Origin: Ruminococcus flavefaciens
GTDB lineage: Bacteria; Bacillota; Clostridia; Oscillospirales; Ruminococcaceae
NCBI GenBank assembly: GCA_902762855.1
Contig: CACWPR010000020.1
Span: forward strand, 1 to 43,726
Length of the DNA stretch: 43,726 bases
Direction of reading: 5' to 3'
The notes below the pieces were generated by a model that saw nothing but the letters and a program-made list of their open reading frames with translations, was not told the origin of the DNA and did no database searches. Positions 8,188-17,806 of the stretch are shown one piece after another (positions within the stretch are counted from its first letter, which is position 1; the number at the start of each line of letters is the position of its first letter). The position numbers and the translations under genes were made by a program.

Positions 8188-8253
8188 GGACTTTTGAAAA
8201 TAAATAATTAAAAAATAATGAATAACCTTTGAACGTCTTACACCTTTTAGTAT

Positions 8254-8282
8254 ATGATAGCACAATCTAAACAAAAAGTAAA
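8254..8282 (-). promoter_or_regulatory. Distal promoter of the yerC-like/GH9 unit
   Basis: TTTACT (8277-8282), 17-bp spacer, TATCAT (8254-8259) on the minus strand. It has the same -35 sequence as the proximal promoter. Confidence 0.45.
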
Positions 8283-8302
8283 GAAAAAATTGGGATGTTC
8301 GC

Positions 8303-8397
8303 AAAATTTGGCTGATATGCATAATGAGGAGCAAATTTTTGTGGGTAATCTAACTTAAAGATGACTTAACTATCAGCTTAAATTATACAGGCTTAAA
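8303..8397. repeat. Inverted and phased direct repeats upstream of lon
   Basis: AAAATTTG (8303-8310) is inverted as CAAATTTT (8332-8339). CTTAAA or CTTAAC then begins at 8354, 8365, 8377 and 8392, just before the lon -35 at 8416. These are candidate operator sites; no CIRCE-type element is seen. The rest of the 395-bp gap (8104-8498) is AT-rich and holds only promoters. Confidence 0.4.
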
Positions 8398-8415
8398 TCA
8401 GCGGACAGTTACCAC

Positions 8416-8444
8416 TTGCATTTTTATGTAATATATAGTATAAT
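8416..8444 (+). promoter_or_regulatory. Sigma-A promoter for lon
   Basis: TTGCAT (8416-8421), 17-bp spacer, TATAAT (8439-8444). Confidence 0.65.
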
Positions 8445-8498
8445 AGTAATGCCGGACTTGTCGGCAGCGAAAGGATAAAACAGAAATGTGGTGAACTT

Positions 8499-10847
8499 AT
8501 GGAACAGACCATCAAAAGTGATAAAAATACAGAAAAGGGCAATATCTTATATACTGTGGCCATGAGGGGACTTGTTGCATTCCCGAAAATGGTCATGCAT
8601 TTCGACGTCTCCCGTGAGAAGTCGGTAAAGGCTATCGAAAAGGCACTGAAGGAGGACGGCAAGCTCTTCCTGGTGACTCAGCATGAGGCCTACGTGGATG
8701 ACCCTAAGTCCTCCGACCTCTATAAAGTAGGTGTTGTTGCTGAGATAAAGCAGGTGCTCAAGCTCCCGGACAACATCATGAAGGTGCTGGTGGAAGGCGA
8801 ATACAAGGCAAATCTTGTCCGCCTCATAGACGACGGCGAGGCTCTCAGAGCCGAGATAAAGCGAAGTCCTACCTACTCCAGAGCAAAGTACGACGAGGTG
8901 GAGGCTGAGGCTCTCATGCGCTCCGTCAAGGACGTTTTTGAGCGGTATTCCTCGTTCTTTCCACGTATGCCAAAGGAGCTCCTGACTTCTGTCATGACCC
9001 AGGACTCTCCTATAAAGCTCTTCGAGGCTGTTACCTTCAACTGCAACCTCAACTACCGTGACAAGCAGACTCTTCTGGAGGAGTCCAACATAATCAACAA
9101 GCTCTCAGTGCTCTTTGCCTGCCTGACTTCCGAGGTGGAGATACTGGAGCTGGAAAACCTCATAAATGAGCAGACCAAGAACAGCATCGACAAGGGCCAG
9201 AAGGAGTTCTACCTCCGTGAGCAGCTCAGGGTCATACAGGAGCAGCTCGGTGAGGATGAGGGTGATGACGCTTTCAGCTACATAAACGATATAATGGACC
9301 TTAAAATTGACGAGAAAAGCAAGGAAAAGCTGCTGAAGGAGGCTGACAAGCTCACAAAGCTGCCGCCGTCCTCCCAGGAGGCCTTCGTAATAAAGAACTA
9401 CCTCGACACTGTCCTTGACCTTCCGTGGGGCAAGTTCACAAAGTCCAAAATGTCTGTTGAAAAGGCTGAGTCCATTCTTGAAAAAGATCACTACGGTCTG
9501 AAAAAGGTCAAGGAGCGCATCCTGGAATTCCTTGCCGTACATATACTCAACCCCGACATCAAGGGACAGATAATCTGCCTGGCAGGCCCTCCCGGCATCG
9601 GTAAAACTTCTATCGCTAAGTCCATAGCCAAGGCAATGGGCAGGAAGTACGCAAGAGTCTCACTGGGCGGAGTACGTGATGAGGCTGATATAAGAGGTCA
9701 CAGAAAGACCTATGTAGGCGCTATGCCAGGACGTATAATAACTGCGCTCCAGCAGGCAGGCTCCGCAGACCCCCTCATACTTTTTGATGAGATAGACAAG
9801 CTGTGCAGCGACATCAAGGGAGACCCTTCATCAGCTATGCTGGAGGTCCTTGACAGTGAGCAGAACAATGCGTTCAGAGACCACTTCATCGAGGTCCCCT
9901 TTGACCTGAGCAAGTGCGTATTCATAACTACAGCAAATAACGTTTCCGCTATCCCCGGACCTCTCCTTGACCGTATGGAGGTCATCGAGCTCCCAAGCTA
10001 CACAGCCGAGGAGAAATTCCACATCGCAAAGGAGCACCTTGTGCCCAAGCAGCTCAAGGAGCATGGTCTCAAAGCCTCCCAGCTCAGGATAGCTGACGGC
10101 GCTTTAAGGGACATAATCCAGTTCTATACCAAGGAGGCGGGAGTCCGTACCCTTGAAAGAAATATCGCATCTCTCTGCCGCAAGGCTGCTAAGATGATAG
10201 CCTCCGGAGAGACTGAGAAGGTCAGCGTAAAGGCTAAAGACCTCCAGGGCCTGCTGGGAGTCAAGAAGTACCTTGCGGACATCTCCTCACGCAAGGACCA
10301 GGTGGGCGTTGTTAACGGACTCGCCTGGACATCAGTGGGCGGAGTGCTCATGCCCCTTGAAGTTCTGGTGCTGGACGGCACCGGAAAGATAGAGGTAACA
10401 GGCTCACTGGGAGACGTCATGAAGGAGAGTGCGAAGATAGCTGTGAGCTACGTCCGCAGTGTTGCCGGAAAGTACGGCATTGACCCGGATTTCTACAAGA
10501 CAAAGGACATCCACATCCATGCACCTGAGGGTGCAGTCCCCAAGGACGGACCGTCTGCCGGAGTCACCATGACAACAGCTCTCGTTTCTGCTCTTTCTGG
10601 AGTGCCTGTAAGGTCGGATGTGGCTATGACCGGTGAGATAACCCTTCACGGCAGGGTATTGCCCATAGGCGGCCTCCGTGAAAAGACCATGGCCGCATAC
10701 AAGGCCGGCATAAAGACGGTCCTCATCCCTGTGGACAACGTCCCTGACCTTGATGAGGTGGACGATGTTGTCAAGGAAGCCATAGAGTTCGTGCCTGCCG
10801 ATAAGCTGGAAAAGGTACTCATTACCGCTCTTGTCAGCAAGGACTGA
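8499..10847 (+). CDS. lon: ATP-dependent protease Lon (LonA)
   Basis: 782 residues, the usual length for LonA. It degrades misfolded and regulatory proteins in the cytoplasm as a hexamer. The N-terminal LON substrate-binding domain starts at RGLVAFPKMVMHF (~24). The AAA+ module has Walker A GPPGIGKT (~361-368) and Walker B LILFDEID. The C-terminal protease has the Ser-Lys dyad: S686 in PKDGPSAG and K729, 43 residues apart as in other Lon proteins. Upstream are a consensus promoter and a cluster of repeats that may be a stress operator. engB follows after 18 nt, the same lon-ysxC order known from Bacillus. Confidence 0.97.
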   Translation: MEQTIKSDKNTEKGNILYTVAMRGLVAFPKMVMHFDVSREKSVKAIEKALKEDGKLFLVTQHEAYVDDPKSSDLYKVGVVAEIKQVLKLPDNIMKVLVEGEYKANLVRLIDDGEALRAEIKRSPTYSRAKYDEVEAEALMRSVKDVFERYSSFFPRMPKELLTSVMTQDSPIKLFEAVTFNCNLNYRDKQTLLEESNIINKLSVLFACLTSEVEILELENLINEQTKNSIDKGQKEFYLREQLRVIQEQLGEDEGDDAFSYINDIMDLKIDEKSKEKLLKEADKLTKLPPSSQEAFVIKNYLDTVLDLPWGKFTKSKMSVEKAESILEKDHYGLKKVKERILEFLAVHILNPDIKGQIICLAGPPGIGKTSIAKSIAKAMGRKYARVSLGGVRDEADIRGHRKTYVGAMPGRIITALQQAGSADPLILFDEIDKLCSDIKGDPSSAMLEVLDSEQNNAFRDHFIEVPFDLSKCVFITTANNVSAIPGPLLDRMEVIELPSYTAEEKFHIAKEHLVPKQLKEHGLKASQLRIADGALRDIIQFYTKEAGVRTLERNIASLCRKAAKMIASGETEKVSVKAKDLQGLLGVKKYLADISSRKDQVGVVNGLAWTSVGGVLMPLEVLVLDGTGKIEVTGSLGDVMKESAKIAVSYVRSVAGKYGIDPDFYKTKDIHIHAPEGAVPKDGPSAGVTMTTALVSALSGVPVRSDVAMTGEITLHGRVLPIGGLREKTMAAYKAGIKTVLIPVDNVPDLDEVDDVVKEAIEFVPADKLEKVLITALVSKD

Positions 10848-10865
10848 CCCCCATAAGGAGGCAAT

Positions 10866-11477
10866 ATGAAACTCAATTACAACAAAGCGGAATTTACCGC
10901 TGCATACGGAAAGTTCTCACAGCTCCCTGCGCCGGAGCGCATCGAGATAGCCTTTGCAGGACATTCCAATGTTGGAAAGTCAACGCTGATAAATAAGCTG
11001 TTCAACCGGAAGAATCTGGCGAGAGTCAGTTCAGTGCCGGGAAAGACTGCTACCATAAATTTCTACGGACTGGAGAATATCTATTTCGTGGACCTGCCGG
11101 GCTACGGCTACGCTAAGGTGGCCAAGTCCGAGAAGGAACGCTGGGCAGGCCTCATAGAGGGATACCTCAGCTCCGACAGGGACATCAGGCTGGTGTTCAT
11201 GCTTGTGGATATGCGCCATGCACCTACCAAGGACGATGTCCAGATGATAAACTACCTGATAGACACCGAGATGCCCTTTGTGCTTGTGCTGACCAAGGCT
11301 GACAAGCTCAATAAAACAGAAAGGGCAAAGCGCATGGAGGCCTTCAAGGACGAGATACCATGCTTTGAGGATATCCACTCCATACCATTCTCCTCACAGA
11401 CCTTTGAGGGAGTTGAGGAGCTCAGGGAAATAGTAGAGGAAATTGCCAGCGACAATGACGTCGAGGGTGATGAATAA
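10866..11477 (+). CDS. engB: Ribosome biogenesis GTPase EngB (YsxC/YihA)
   Basis: 203 residues, a typical EngB length. The GTPase motifs are clear: G1 GHSNVGKST (32-40), G3 DLPGYGYAKV and G4 TKADKL. The family is essential in many bacteria and helps assemble the large ribosomal subunit. AAGGAGG stands just before the ATG, and the gene follows lon by 18 nt, so the two are very likely co-transcribed. Confidence 0.96.
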   Translation: MKLNYNKAEFTAAYGKFSQLPAPERIEIAFAGHSNVGKSTLINKLFNRKNLARVSSVPGKTATINFYGLENIYFVDLPGYGYAKVAKSEKERWAGLIEGYLSSDRDIRLVFMLVDMRHAPTKDDVQMINYLIDTEMPFVLVLTKADKLNKTERAKRMEAFKDEIPCFEDIHSIPFSSQTFEGVEELREIVEEIASDNDVEGDE

Positions 11478-11496
11478 ATATCCGCAGGGGATATTT
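11476..11496 (+). other. Intercistronic hairpin between engB and lysA
   Basis: AAATATCC pairs with GGATATTT across a 5-base loop, beginning at the engB stop. No proper T-run follows, so it may protect or process the mRNA rather than end it. Confidence 0.4.
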
Positions 11497-11522
11497 CCCG
11501 GCGGACTGAAAGGATGTTTAAT

Positions 11523-12821
11523 ATGTTTGTATCCGAAAATCTCAGTGTGAACGGAGAGGGACACCTCACTGCCGGCGGGATCGATACCGTTGAGCTTGCA
11601 AAGGAATACGGAACTCCGCTCTATGTCATGGACGAGGACATGATAAGAAAGAATCTCCGCAGATTCCACGAAAGTATGCAGAAGTACTACGGCGGCAGGG
11701 GACTTGTCCACTATGCCAGCAAGGCTTTTTCCTGCCTTGAGATGTGCAGGATAGTTGCCAGTGAGGGCGACGGCCTTGACGCAGTATCCATAGGCGAGCT
11801 CTACACCGCCCTTAAAGCCGGATTCCCTATGGAAAAGGTGGGGTTCCACGGCAACAACAAGACCGACGAGGAGCTTGCCTTCGCCGTTGAGAACGGTGTG
11901 GGACACATCATCGTCGATAATATCAGCGAGCTTCACAGACTTGAGAAGATAGCTGCTGAGCACAATGCGGTCCCCCACATAATGTTCCGCATCAAGCCAG
12001 GAATAGACGCACATACCCACCAGTTCATAATGACTGGCCAGATAGACAGCAAGTTCGGCTTTGCTCTTGAAACAGGCGAGGCCTTTGAAGCTGTAAAGGA
12101 GGCTGCTGCCAGTAAAAATGTAAAGCTGGTCGGACTCCACTGCCACATCGGCTCACAGATATTCGACATTGAGCCATTCGAGGAAGCTGCGAGAGTGATG
12201 ATACGCTTTATCGCAAAGATAAGAGATGAGCTCGGTTATACCGTTCAGGGACTTAACCTCGGCGGCGGATTCGGCATCAAGTACCTTGAGAGCCACGACC
12301 CGGCACCCTTTGAGAATTACATGGAAAGAGTGTCGCAGGTAGTCAAGAGCGAGTGTGCGGAACTTGGCCTGGAGCAGCCCTTCATCTACATCGAGCCCGG
12401 CCGCTCTATAGCTGCACCTGCCGGCATCACACTTTACAAAGTAGGCGCCCGCAAGGAGATACCGGGTGTAAGGACATATATTTCCGTAGACGGCGGAATG
12501 TGCGATAACCCCAGATACATCCTCTACCAGTCTGAGTACGAGGCTGTAGTTGCAAACAAGGCAGCAGAGGAGCGCTCGGAGAGAGTTACCATTGCAGGAA
12601 AATGCTGTGAGAGCGGTGACCTCATCGGTGAGAATATGCCCCTCCAGCACGCCGAGAGCGGCGACATCATCGCTGTTCTCGCTACCGGTGCTTACAACTA
12701 CTCAATGTCCTCTAACTACAACAGGCTCCAGAAGCCTGCGGTAGTGATGCTGAAGGACGGCAAGGCAAGAGTAGCGGTAAAGCGTGAGACCCTCGACGAC
12801 ATCATACGCAACGATGTGTGA
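11523..12821 (+). CDS. lysA: Diaminopimelate decarboxylase
   Basis: 432 residues. The enzyme is PLP-dependent and decarboxylates meso-diaminopimelate to L-lysine, the last step of lysine synthesis. The fold-III PLP lysine is K67 in HYASKAF. Other family motifs are HCHIGSQIF, the glycine-rich LGGGFGIKY, EPGRS and the CESGD motif near the C-terminus. The start at 11523 is used because GAAAGG lies 8 bases upstream, whereas it abuts the ATG at 11514. The gene overlaps the acetyltransferase gene by 8 nt. No lysine riboswitch is visible upstream. Confidence 0.96.
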   Translation: MFVSENLSVNGEGHLTAGGIDTVELAKEYGTPLYVMDEDMIRKNLRRFHESMQKYYGGRGLVHYASKAFSCLEMCRIVASEGDGLDAVSIGELYTALKAGFPMEKVGFHGNNKTDEELAFAVENGVGHIIVDNISELHRLEKIAAEHNAVPHIMFRIKPGIDAHTHQFIMTGQIDSKFGFALETGEAFEAVKEAAASKNVKLVGLHCHIGSQIFDIEPFEEAARVMIRFIAKIRDELGYTVQGLNLGGGFGIKYLESHDPAPFENYMERVSQVVKSECAELGLEQPFIYIEPGRSIAAPAGITLYKVGARKEIPGVRTYISVDGGMCDNPRYILYQSEYEAVVANKAAEERSERVTIAGKCCESGDLIGENMPLQHAESGDIIAVLATGAYNYSMSSNYNRLQKPAVVMLKDGKARVAVKRETLDDIIRNDV

Positions 12822-13296
12822 GCTTCTCAGAAAAGCAAGAAAAGACGAGGCGGAGGAGATCCTCCGCCTTTATCGCAGCGCTGCATCTGCTGAGGGCTGT
12901 ACATGGGACGATAACTATCCCTCTGCTGAGACTGTGGAAGCGGACCTGACGGCCGGAGGCCTTTACGTTCTGGAAGCCGGAGGAACGCTGGCAGGCTGTG
13001 TTTCGGTATGCTCTGAAAGAGAACTCGACGGTCTGGACTGCTGGCAGGTCAGGGAAGAACACTGCGAGATAGCGAGAGTTGCGATACACGGGACATTCCA
13101 GGGCAGGGGACTTTCAGTGAAGATGCTCCTCCTGCTGTTCCGGGAGCTTTCAGCTTCGGGAGTGCGCTCTGTTCATATACTTGCGGCTGAGCAGAACCTG
13201 ACCGCACAGCGGACGTATAAGTCACTTGGATTCAGTTTTTACGGGAAATACCGGATGTTCGGACACTGCTTTACAGCCGCAGAGAAGATACTGTAA
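12814..13296 (+). CDS. GNAT-family N-acetyltransferase
   Basis: 160 residues. The GNAT core is visible: ARVAIHGTFQGRGLSVKML carries the acetyl-CoA-binding RGxG-like loop, and the C-terminal NLTAQRTYKSLGF is the usual end of the fold. The start at 12814 overlaps the lysA stop (ATGTGTGA), implying translational coupling, since no strong ribosome binding site is present. The substrate, a small molecule or protein amine, cannot be told. The link with lysA is positional only. Confidence 0.85.
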   Translation: MCELLRKARKDEAEEILRLYRSAASAEGCTWDDNYPSAETVEADLTAGGLYVLEAGGTLAGCVSVCSERELDGLDCWQVREEHCEIARVAIHGTFQGRGLSVKMLLLLFRELSASGVRSVHILAAEQNLTAQRTYKSLGFSFYGKYRMFGHCFTAAEKIL

Positions 13297-13396
13297 CAAC
13301 CGGAAAACTGATGCAGCTCAGACTGGCGGGATGAATATGATGTTATATGACGCTAACGTAATTTATTCTCATTTTCTGACTATGCTTGTTTAATTC

Positions 13397-13425
13397 TTGA
13401 CAAACTTTGTGAAAAGTAGTAAAAT
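13397..13425 (+). promoter_or_regulatory. Sigma-A promoter for acn-icd-rex, with a Rex-like half-site
   Basis: TTGACA (13397-13402), 17-bp spacer, TAAAAT (13420-13425). The spacer contains TTGTGAA, the left half of a Rex operator; the right half is poor. Confidence 0.65.
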
Positions 13426-13457
13426 GTAATATATATGTATTGAAAGGAATGATCTCA

Positions 13458-15395
13458 ATGGGTTTTACACTTACCGAGAAAATACTCAGAGCTCATCTCG
13501 TTGACGGCGAGTATGTAAAGGGACAGGAGATCGGCATAAAGATCGACCAGACCCTCACTCAGGACGCTACGGGCACTATGGCCTACCTCGAATTCGAGGC
13601 TATCGGCGTTCCAAGAGTCAAGACAGAGCGCTCTGTTGCTTACATTGACCACAACACTCTCCAGAACGGCTTCGAGAACGCTGATGACCACCGTTTCATA
13701 GGCAGCGTAGCAAAGAAGCACGGCATCTGGTTCTCACGTCCCGGAAACGGCATCTGCCACCAGGTACATCTTGAGAGATTCGGCATCCCCGGAAAAACTC
13801 TCATCGGCTCAGACAGCCATACTCCCACAGGCGGCGGTATCGGAATGATAGCTATCGGTGCAGGCGGACTGGATGTTGCTGTTGCTATGGGCGGCGGCGC
13901 TTACTACATAACCTGCCCTAAGGTAGTCAGAGTTGAGCTTACAGGAAAGCTCCGTCCCTGGGTAGCTGCAAAGGACGTTATCCTTGAAGTCCTCCGCAGA
14001 CTTTCCGTTAAAGGCGGCGTCGGCAAGGTCATCGAGTACTGCGGTGAGGGTGTAAAGACCCTTTCAGTACCTGAGAGAGCAACTATAACCAATATGGGTG
14101 CAGAGCTCGGTGCTACAACATCTATATTCCCTTCTGATGAGATAACAAAGCAGTTCCTGAAGGCTCAGCAGCGTGAAGAGGTATGGACTCCTCTTGCAGC
14201 AGACCCTGATGCTGAGTATGACGAGGAGCTCACTATAGACCTCAGCCAGCTCGTACCCCTTGCTGCCTGTCCTCATTCTCCTGATAATGTAAAGAGCGTT
14301 GAAGAGATCGGCAGACTCAAGGTAGACCAGGTCTGCATCGGTTCATGCACAAACTCTTCTCTCCTTGATATGCTCAAGGTAGCTTATATCCTCAAGGGCA
14401 AGACAGTTGACCCAAGCGTTTCACTGGCTATCGCTCCAGGTTCTAAGCAGGTGCTTAATATGCTGGCTCAGAACGGAGCACTCTCCGACCTTATTGAGGC
14501 CGGTGCACGTATCCTTGAAAGCGCCTGCGGACCTTGTATAGGTATGGGACAGTCTCCTAATTCCGGCGGTATCTCCCTCCGTACCTTCAACAGAAACTTT
14601 GAGGGACGCTCCGGAACAAAGGACGGCCAGATATACCTTGTATCTCCTGAAATGGCAGCAGTATCTGCCCTTACAGGCTATCTCACAGACCCCAGAGAGC
14701 TGGGCGATATGCCTGAATTCAAGCTCCCTGAGGTATTCACTGTCAACGATAATATGGTCGTTCCTCCTGCTTCTGAGGAGGAGATGGACAGCGTTGAGAT
14801 ACTCCGCGGCCCCAACATAAAGCCCTATCCTGAGACAACTCCTCTTCTTGAGACTATCGACGCTCCTGTATCTCTGAAGGTCGGTGATAACATAACAACT
14901 GACCATATCATGCCTGCCGGTGCTAAGATACTTCCTCTCCGTTCAAATATCCCGAAGATCTCACAGCACTGCTTTGCTGTATGCGATGAGAGCTTCCCTG
15001 AGAGAGCTAAGTCTCTTGGAAAGAGCATAATCGTAGGCGGTTCAAACTACGGTCAGGGCTCATCCCGTGAGCACGCTGCACTTGCACCCCTTTACCTTGG
15101 CGTAAAGGCTGTTCTCGTTAAGTCATTCGCACGTATCCACAGAGCTAACCTTATCAATGCAGGTATACTTCCGCTCACATTCGTGAACGAGGCTGACTAT
15201 GACAAGATCGCTCAGGGCGACGAGCTGGTGCTTGCAGATGTGAGAAAGGCTGTTGAGGAGGGCAAGTCCGAGCTGACAGTCGTTGACAAGACAAACGGTG
15301 CTGAGATCCCCGTTCTCTGCGAACTTTCAGGACGCACTAAGGACATCATGCTTGCCGGCGGACTTCTTGACTTCACAAGAGAGTCCATGAAGTGA
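13458..15395 (+). CDS. acn: Aconitate hydratase
   Basis: 645 residues, the compact aconitase form common in Clostridia. It interconverts citrate and isocitrate through cis-aconitate. The [4Fe-4S] ligands are C297 (GSCTN), C357 and C360 (ACGPCIG). The substrate-binding SDSHTPTGGG motif and the C-terminal swivel domain (GGSNYGQGSSREHAALAP, about 550) are present. The start at 13458 is preferred over 13440 and 13449 because GAAAGGA then has usable spacing. It lies 45 nt upstream of icd, with no terminator between, and in one unit with rex. Confidence 0.95.
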   Translation: MGFTLTEKILRAHLVDGEYVKGQEIGIKIDQTLTQDATGTMAYLEFEAIGVPRVKTERSVAYIDHNTLQNGFENADDHRFIGSVAKKHGIWFSRPGNGICHQVHLERFGIPGKTLIGSDSHTPTGGGIGMIAIGAGGLDVAVAMGGGAYYITCPKVVRVELTGKLRPWVAAKDVILEVLRRLSVKGGVGKVIEYCGEGVKTLSVPERATITNMGAELGATTSIFPSDEITKQFLKAQQREEVWTPLAADPDAEYDEELTIDLSQLVPLAACPHSPDNVKSVEEIGRLKVDQVCIGSCTNSSLLDMLKVAYILKGKTVDPSVSLAIAPGSKQVLNMLAQNGALSDLIEAGARILESACGPCIGMGQSPNSGGISLRTFNRNFEGRSGTKDGQIYLVSPEMAAVSALTGYLTDPRELGDMPEFKLPEVFTVNDNMVVPPASEEEMDSVEILRGPNIKPYPETTPLLETIDAPVSLKVGDNITTDHIMPAGAKILPLRSNIPKISQHCFAVCDESFPERAKSLGKSIIVGGSNYGQGSSREHAALAPLYLGVKAVLVKSFARIHRANLINAGILPLTFVNEADYDKIAQGDELVLADVRKAVEEGKSELTVVDKTNGAEIPVLCELSGRTKDIMLAGGLLDFTRESMK

Positions 15396-15440
15396 TAAGC
15401 CGGAAAACTTGTATAAAACTAACTATGGAGGTATGAGCCA

Positions 15441-16655
15441 ATGGCAAAGATAACAATGAAAACTCCTCTTGTGGAGATGGACGGCGACGAGATGACCCGT
15501 ATCCTCTGGCAGTGGATAAAGGAAACTCTCCTTGAACCCTATGTAGAGCTCAACACTGAGTATTACGACCTTGGACTCAAGCATCGTGAGGAGACCAAGG
15601 ACCAGGTAACTATCGACTCTGCTGAGGCTACAAAGAAGTACGGTGTAGCAGTAAAGTGTGCAACTATCACTCCTAACGCTGCAAGAATGCCTGAGTACAA
15701 TCTGACTCAGATGTGGAAGTCACCCAACGGAACTATTCGTGCTGCATTGGACGGTACAGTATTCCGTACACCTATAATCGTAAAGGGCATCGAGCCCTAT
15801 ATCCCTACCTGGACAAAGCCTATCACTATCGCACGTCATGCATACGGCGACGTTTACAAGAACACAGAGATGCGTGTAAGCAAGGGCAGCAAGGCTGAGC
15901 TCGTTGTGACCGACGAGAACGGCAACGAGACCCGTGAGCTCATCCACGACTTCACAAAGTGCGACGGTATAATCCAGGGACTTCACAACCTTGACGATTC
16001 TATCGCCGGCTTTGCAAGAGCCTGCCTTAACTACGGTCTTGACCTCAAGCAGGATGTATGGTTCGCATCAAAGGACACTATATCAAAGAAGTATGACCAC
16101 CGCTTCAAGGACATCTTTGCTGAGATATATGAGAACGAGTACAAGGAGAAGTATGAGGCAGCAGGCATTGAATACTTCTACACTCTCATCGACGACGCTG
16201 TTGCCCGTGTTATCCGTTCAAACGGCGGCTATATCTGGGCCTGCAAGAACTACGACGGCGACGTTATGTCGGATATGGTATCCACTGCTTACGGCAGCCT
16301 TGCCATGATGACATCAGTTCTCGTTTCACCTGACGGAATATACGAGTATGAGGCTGCTCACGGAACTGTACAGCGCCACTACTACAAGTACCTCAAGGGT
16401 GAGGAGACCTCCACAAACTCCGTTGCAACTATATTCGCATGGAGCGGTGCGCTCCGCAAGAGAGGAGAGCTGGACGGCACTCCTGAGCTCTGTGACTTTG
16501 CAGACAAGCTGGAAAAGGCAACTATCCAGACTATCGAGGACGGTGTTATGACAGGCGACCTCTACCTCATCTCCAAGCTCAACAATAAGAAGAAGGTTGA
16601 TTCCAAGACATTCCTTGACGAAATAAAGCTCAGACTTGACAAAGCGATGAACTAA
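15441..16655 (+). CDS. icd: NADP-dependent isocitrate dehydrogenase
   Basis: 404 residues, matching the homodimeric eukaryote-like NADP-IDH subfamily in length and sequence ([11 protein letters not shown] near the start, [10 protein letters not shown], and [10 protein letters not shown] after the HG of the active-site loop). It oxidises isocitrate to 2-oxoglutarate, giving NADPH and the carbon skeleton for glutamate. GGAGGT precedes the ATG. It sits between acn and rex, forming the oxidative arm of an incomplete TCA cycle. No citrate synthase or 2-oxoglutarate oxidation gene is in the window. Confidence 0.96.
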   Translation: MAKITMKTPLVEMDGDEMTRILWQWIKETLLEPYVELNTEYYDLGLKHREETKDQVTIDSAEATKKYGVAVKCATITPNAARMPEYNLTQMWKSPNGTIRAALDGTVFRTPIIVKGIEPYIPTWTKPITIARHAYGDVYKNTEMRVSKGSKAELVVTDENGNETRELIHDFTKCDGIIQGLHNLDDSIAGFARACLNYGLDLKQDVWFASKDTISKKYDHRFKDIFAEIYENEYKEKYEAAGIEYFYTLIDDAVARVIRSNGGYIWACKNYDGDVMSDMVSTAYGSLAMMTSVLVSPDGIYEYEAAHGTVQRHYYKYLKGEETSTNSVATIFAWSGALRKRGELDGTPELCDFADKLEKATIQTIEDGVMTGDLYLISKLNNKKKVDSKTFLDEIKLRLDKAMN

Positions 16656-16672
16656 GAGAGAAGGCATGAAAA

Positions 16673-17320
16673 ATGTCGAAAAACTCAATATCAAATTCAG
16701 TTATACGAAGGCTGCCGAGGTACTACCGCTTTCTCGGTGAGCTTGAGAACAATGGATATGTAAGGATATCGTCAAGGGAGCTCTCTGAAAAAATGGGGCT
16801 CACAGCCTCTCAGATAAGGCAGGACTTCAACTGCTTCGGAGAGTTCGGCCAGCAGGGCTACGGCTACAACGTAAGCGACCTGAGGGCGGAGATAGGCCAT
16901 ATACTCGGCCTGGACGAGCATACTCCCATGATACTTCTGGGAGCCGGAAACCTTGGAAAGGCTATCGCATCCCACATAGACTTCCAGAGCAAGGGCTTTG
17001 ACCTGATAGGTGCCTTTGATACTAATGCTGACATCATCGGCAAGGAGATAGGCGACCTTACAGTAAGGGACATTGACGAGCTGGAGCAGTTCTGCCGGGA
17101 GAACAAGCCTGTGGCAGCCATACTCTGCGTACCTACCGGTGCGGCAGAGAAAATGGCAGACCTGCTTATAGGGCTTGGCATAAAGGCTTTCTGGAATTTT
17201 ACTCATTATGATATGAGAGCAGGCAGACACGGGATAGCAGTCGAGAACGTACATCTCGGAGACAGCCTGACAACACTTTCCTACGGACTCAATTCCATGG
17301 AGCACGGGGAAGAAGAATAA
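16673..17320 (+). CDS. rex: Redox-sensing transcriptional repressor Rex
   Basis: 215 residues. An N-terminal winged helix (RLPRYYRFLGEL; SSRELSEKMGLTASQIRQDF) is followed by a Rossmann domain with GAGNLG (90-95) and GAFDTN. Rex binds DNA when NADH/NAD+ is low and releases it when NADH rises, controlling fermentation genes. It lies 17 nt after icd in the same unit. It is a natural candidate to regulate both this unit and the fumarate operon beginning at 17849. Confidence 0.96.
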   Translation: MSKNSISNSVIRRLPRYYRFLGELENNGYVRISSRELSEKMGLTASQIRQDFNCFGEFGQQGYGYNVSDLRAEIGHILGLDEHTPMILLGAGNLGKAIASHIDFQSKGFDLIGAFDTNADIIGKEIGDLTVRDIDELEQFCRENKPVAAILCVPTGAAEKMADLLIGLGIKAFWNFTHYDMRAGRHGIAVENVHLGDSLTTLSYGLNSMEHGEEE

Positions 17321-17328
17321 AAAATATC

Positions 17329-17363
17329 TGCTGCGGACCTTTCTGAAAGGGGAGGCCTGCGGC
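17329..17363 (+). terminator. Probable terminator after rex
   Basis: GCTGCGGACC pairs imperfectly with GGCCTGCGGC around a loop that itself contains TTTC/GAAA. AAAATTTAAAG follows, so the T-run is weak. Confidence 0.4.
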
Positions 17364-17754
17364 AAAATTTAAAGAAAAGAATGTGAATATTTTATCAATC
17401 ATTTGCCTGAGATATTCTGAAAACTATATATTCTGATTCTGTTTTTATATGAGATTTTTTGCCGGAGAAAGAGCAGTTTTAATGAAAAATGAAATCTTAA
17501 CAGACAAAAGACCGGTTGTATGGATACATTACATGACTTGCTGCGGTGAAAAAACAGGCTTTCTTTAGCGAAAGGATAAAGTTTGTAAGTCAAATGCAAC
17601 AAAAACGGATTTGACTTGAAGGAAATATATATCTAAGTCGGACGGGATATAAAAACAAATATGGTGTATATTGATATCATATGCTGGATTCTGACAAGTT
17701 TGTCAATTGTGAATTTTATATCAATATGTGAATAGCGATATTCTGAAACTGCAT
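17364..17754. promoter_or_regulatory. Gene-free AT-rich region with nested inverted repeats upstream of fumC
   Basis: No credible ORF. AAGTCAAAT (17587-17595) is inverted at 17609-17617. ATATTGATAT (17668-17677) is inverted at 17718-17727, and between them lies the palindrome GACAAGTTTGTC (17693-17704). TTGTGAA (17707-17713) is a Rex-type half-site whose partner (ATATCAA) matches at 4 of 7 positions. This is the likely control region of the fumarate operon. Confidence 0.5.
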
Positions 17755-17783
17755 TTGAAATTATCACGTCTAACTGATATACT
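17755..17783 (+). promoter_or_regulatory. Promoter of the fumC-hdr-flx-frd operon
   Basis: TTGAAA (17755-17760), 17-bp spacer, TATACT (17778-17783). Predicted start near 17790. Confidence 0.55.
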
Positions 17784-17806
17784 TATATATGTAAAATAGT
17801 GACGAC

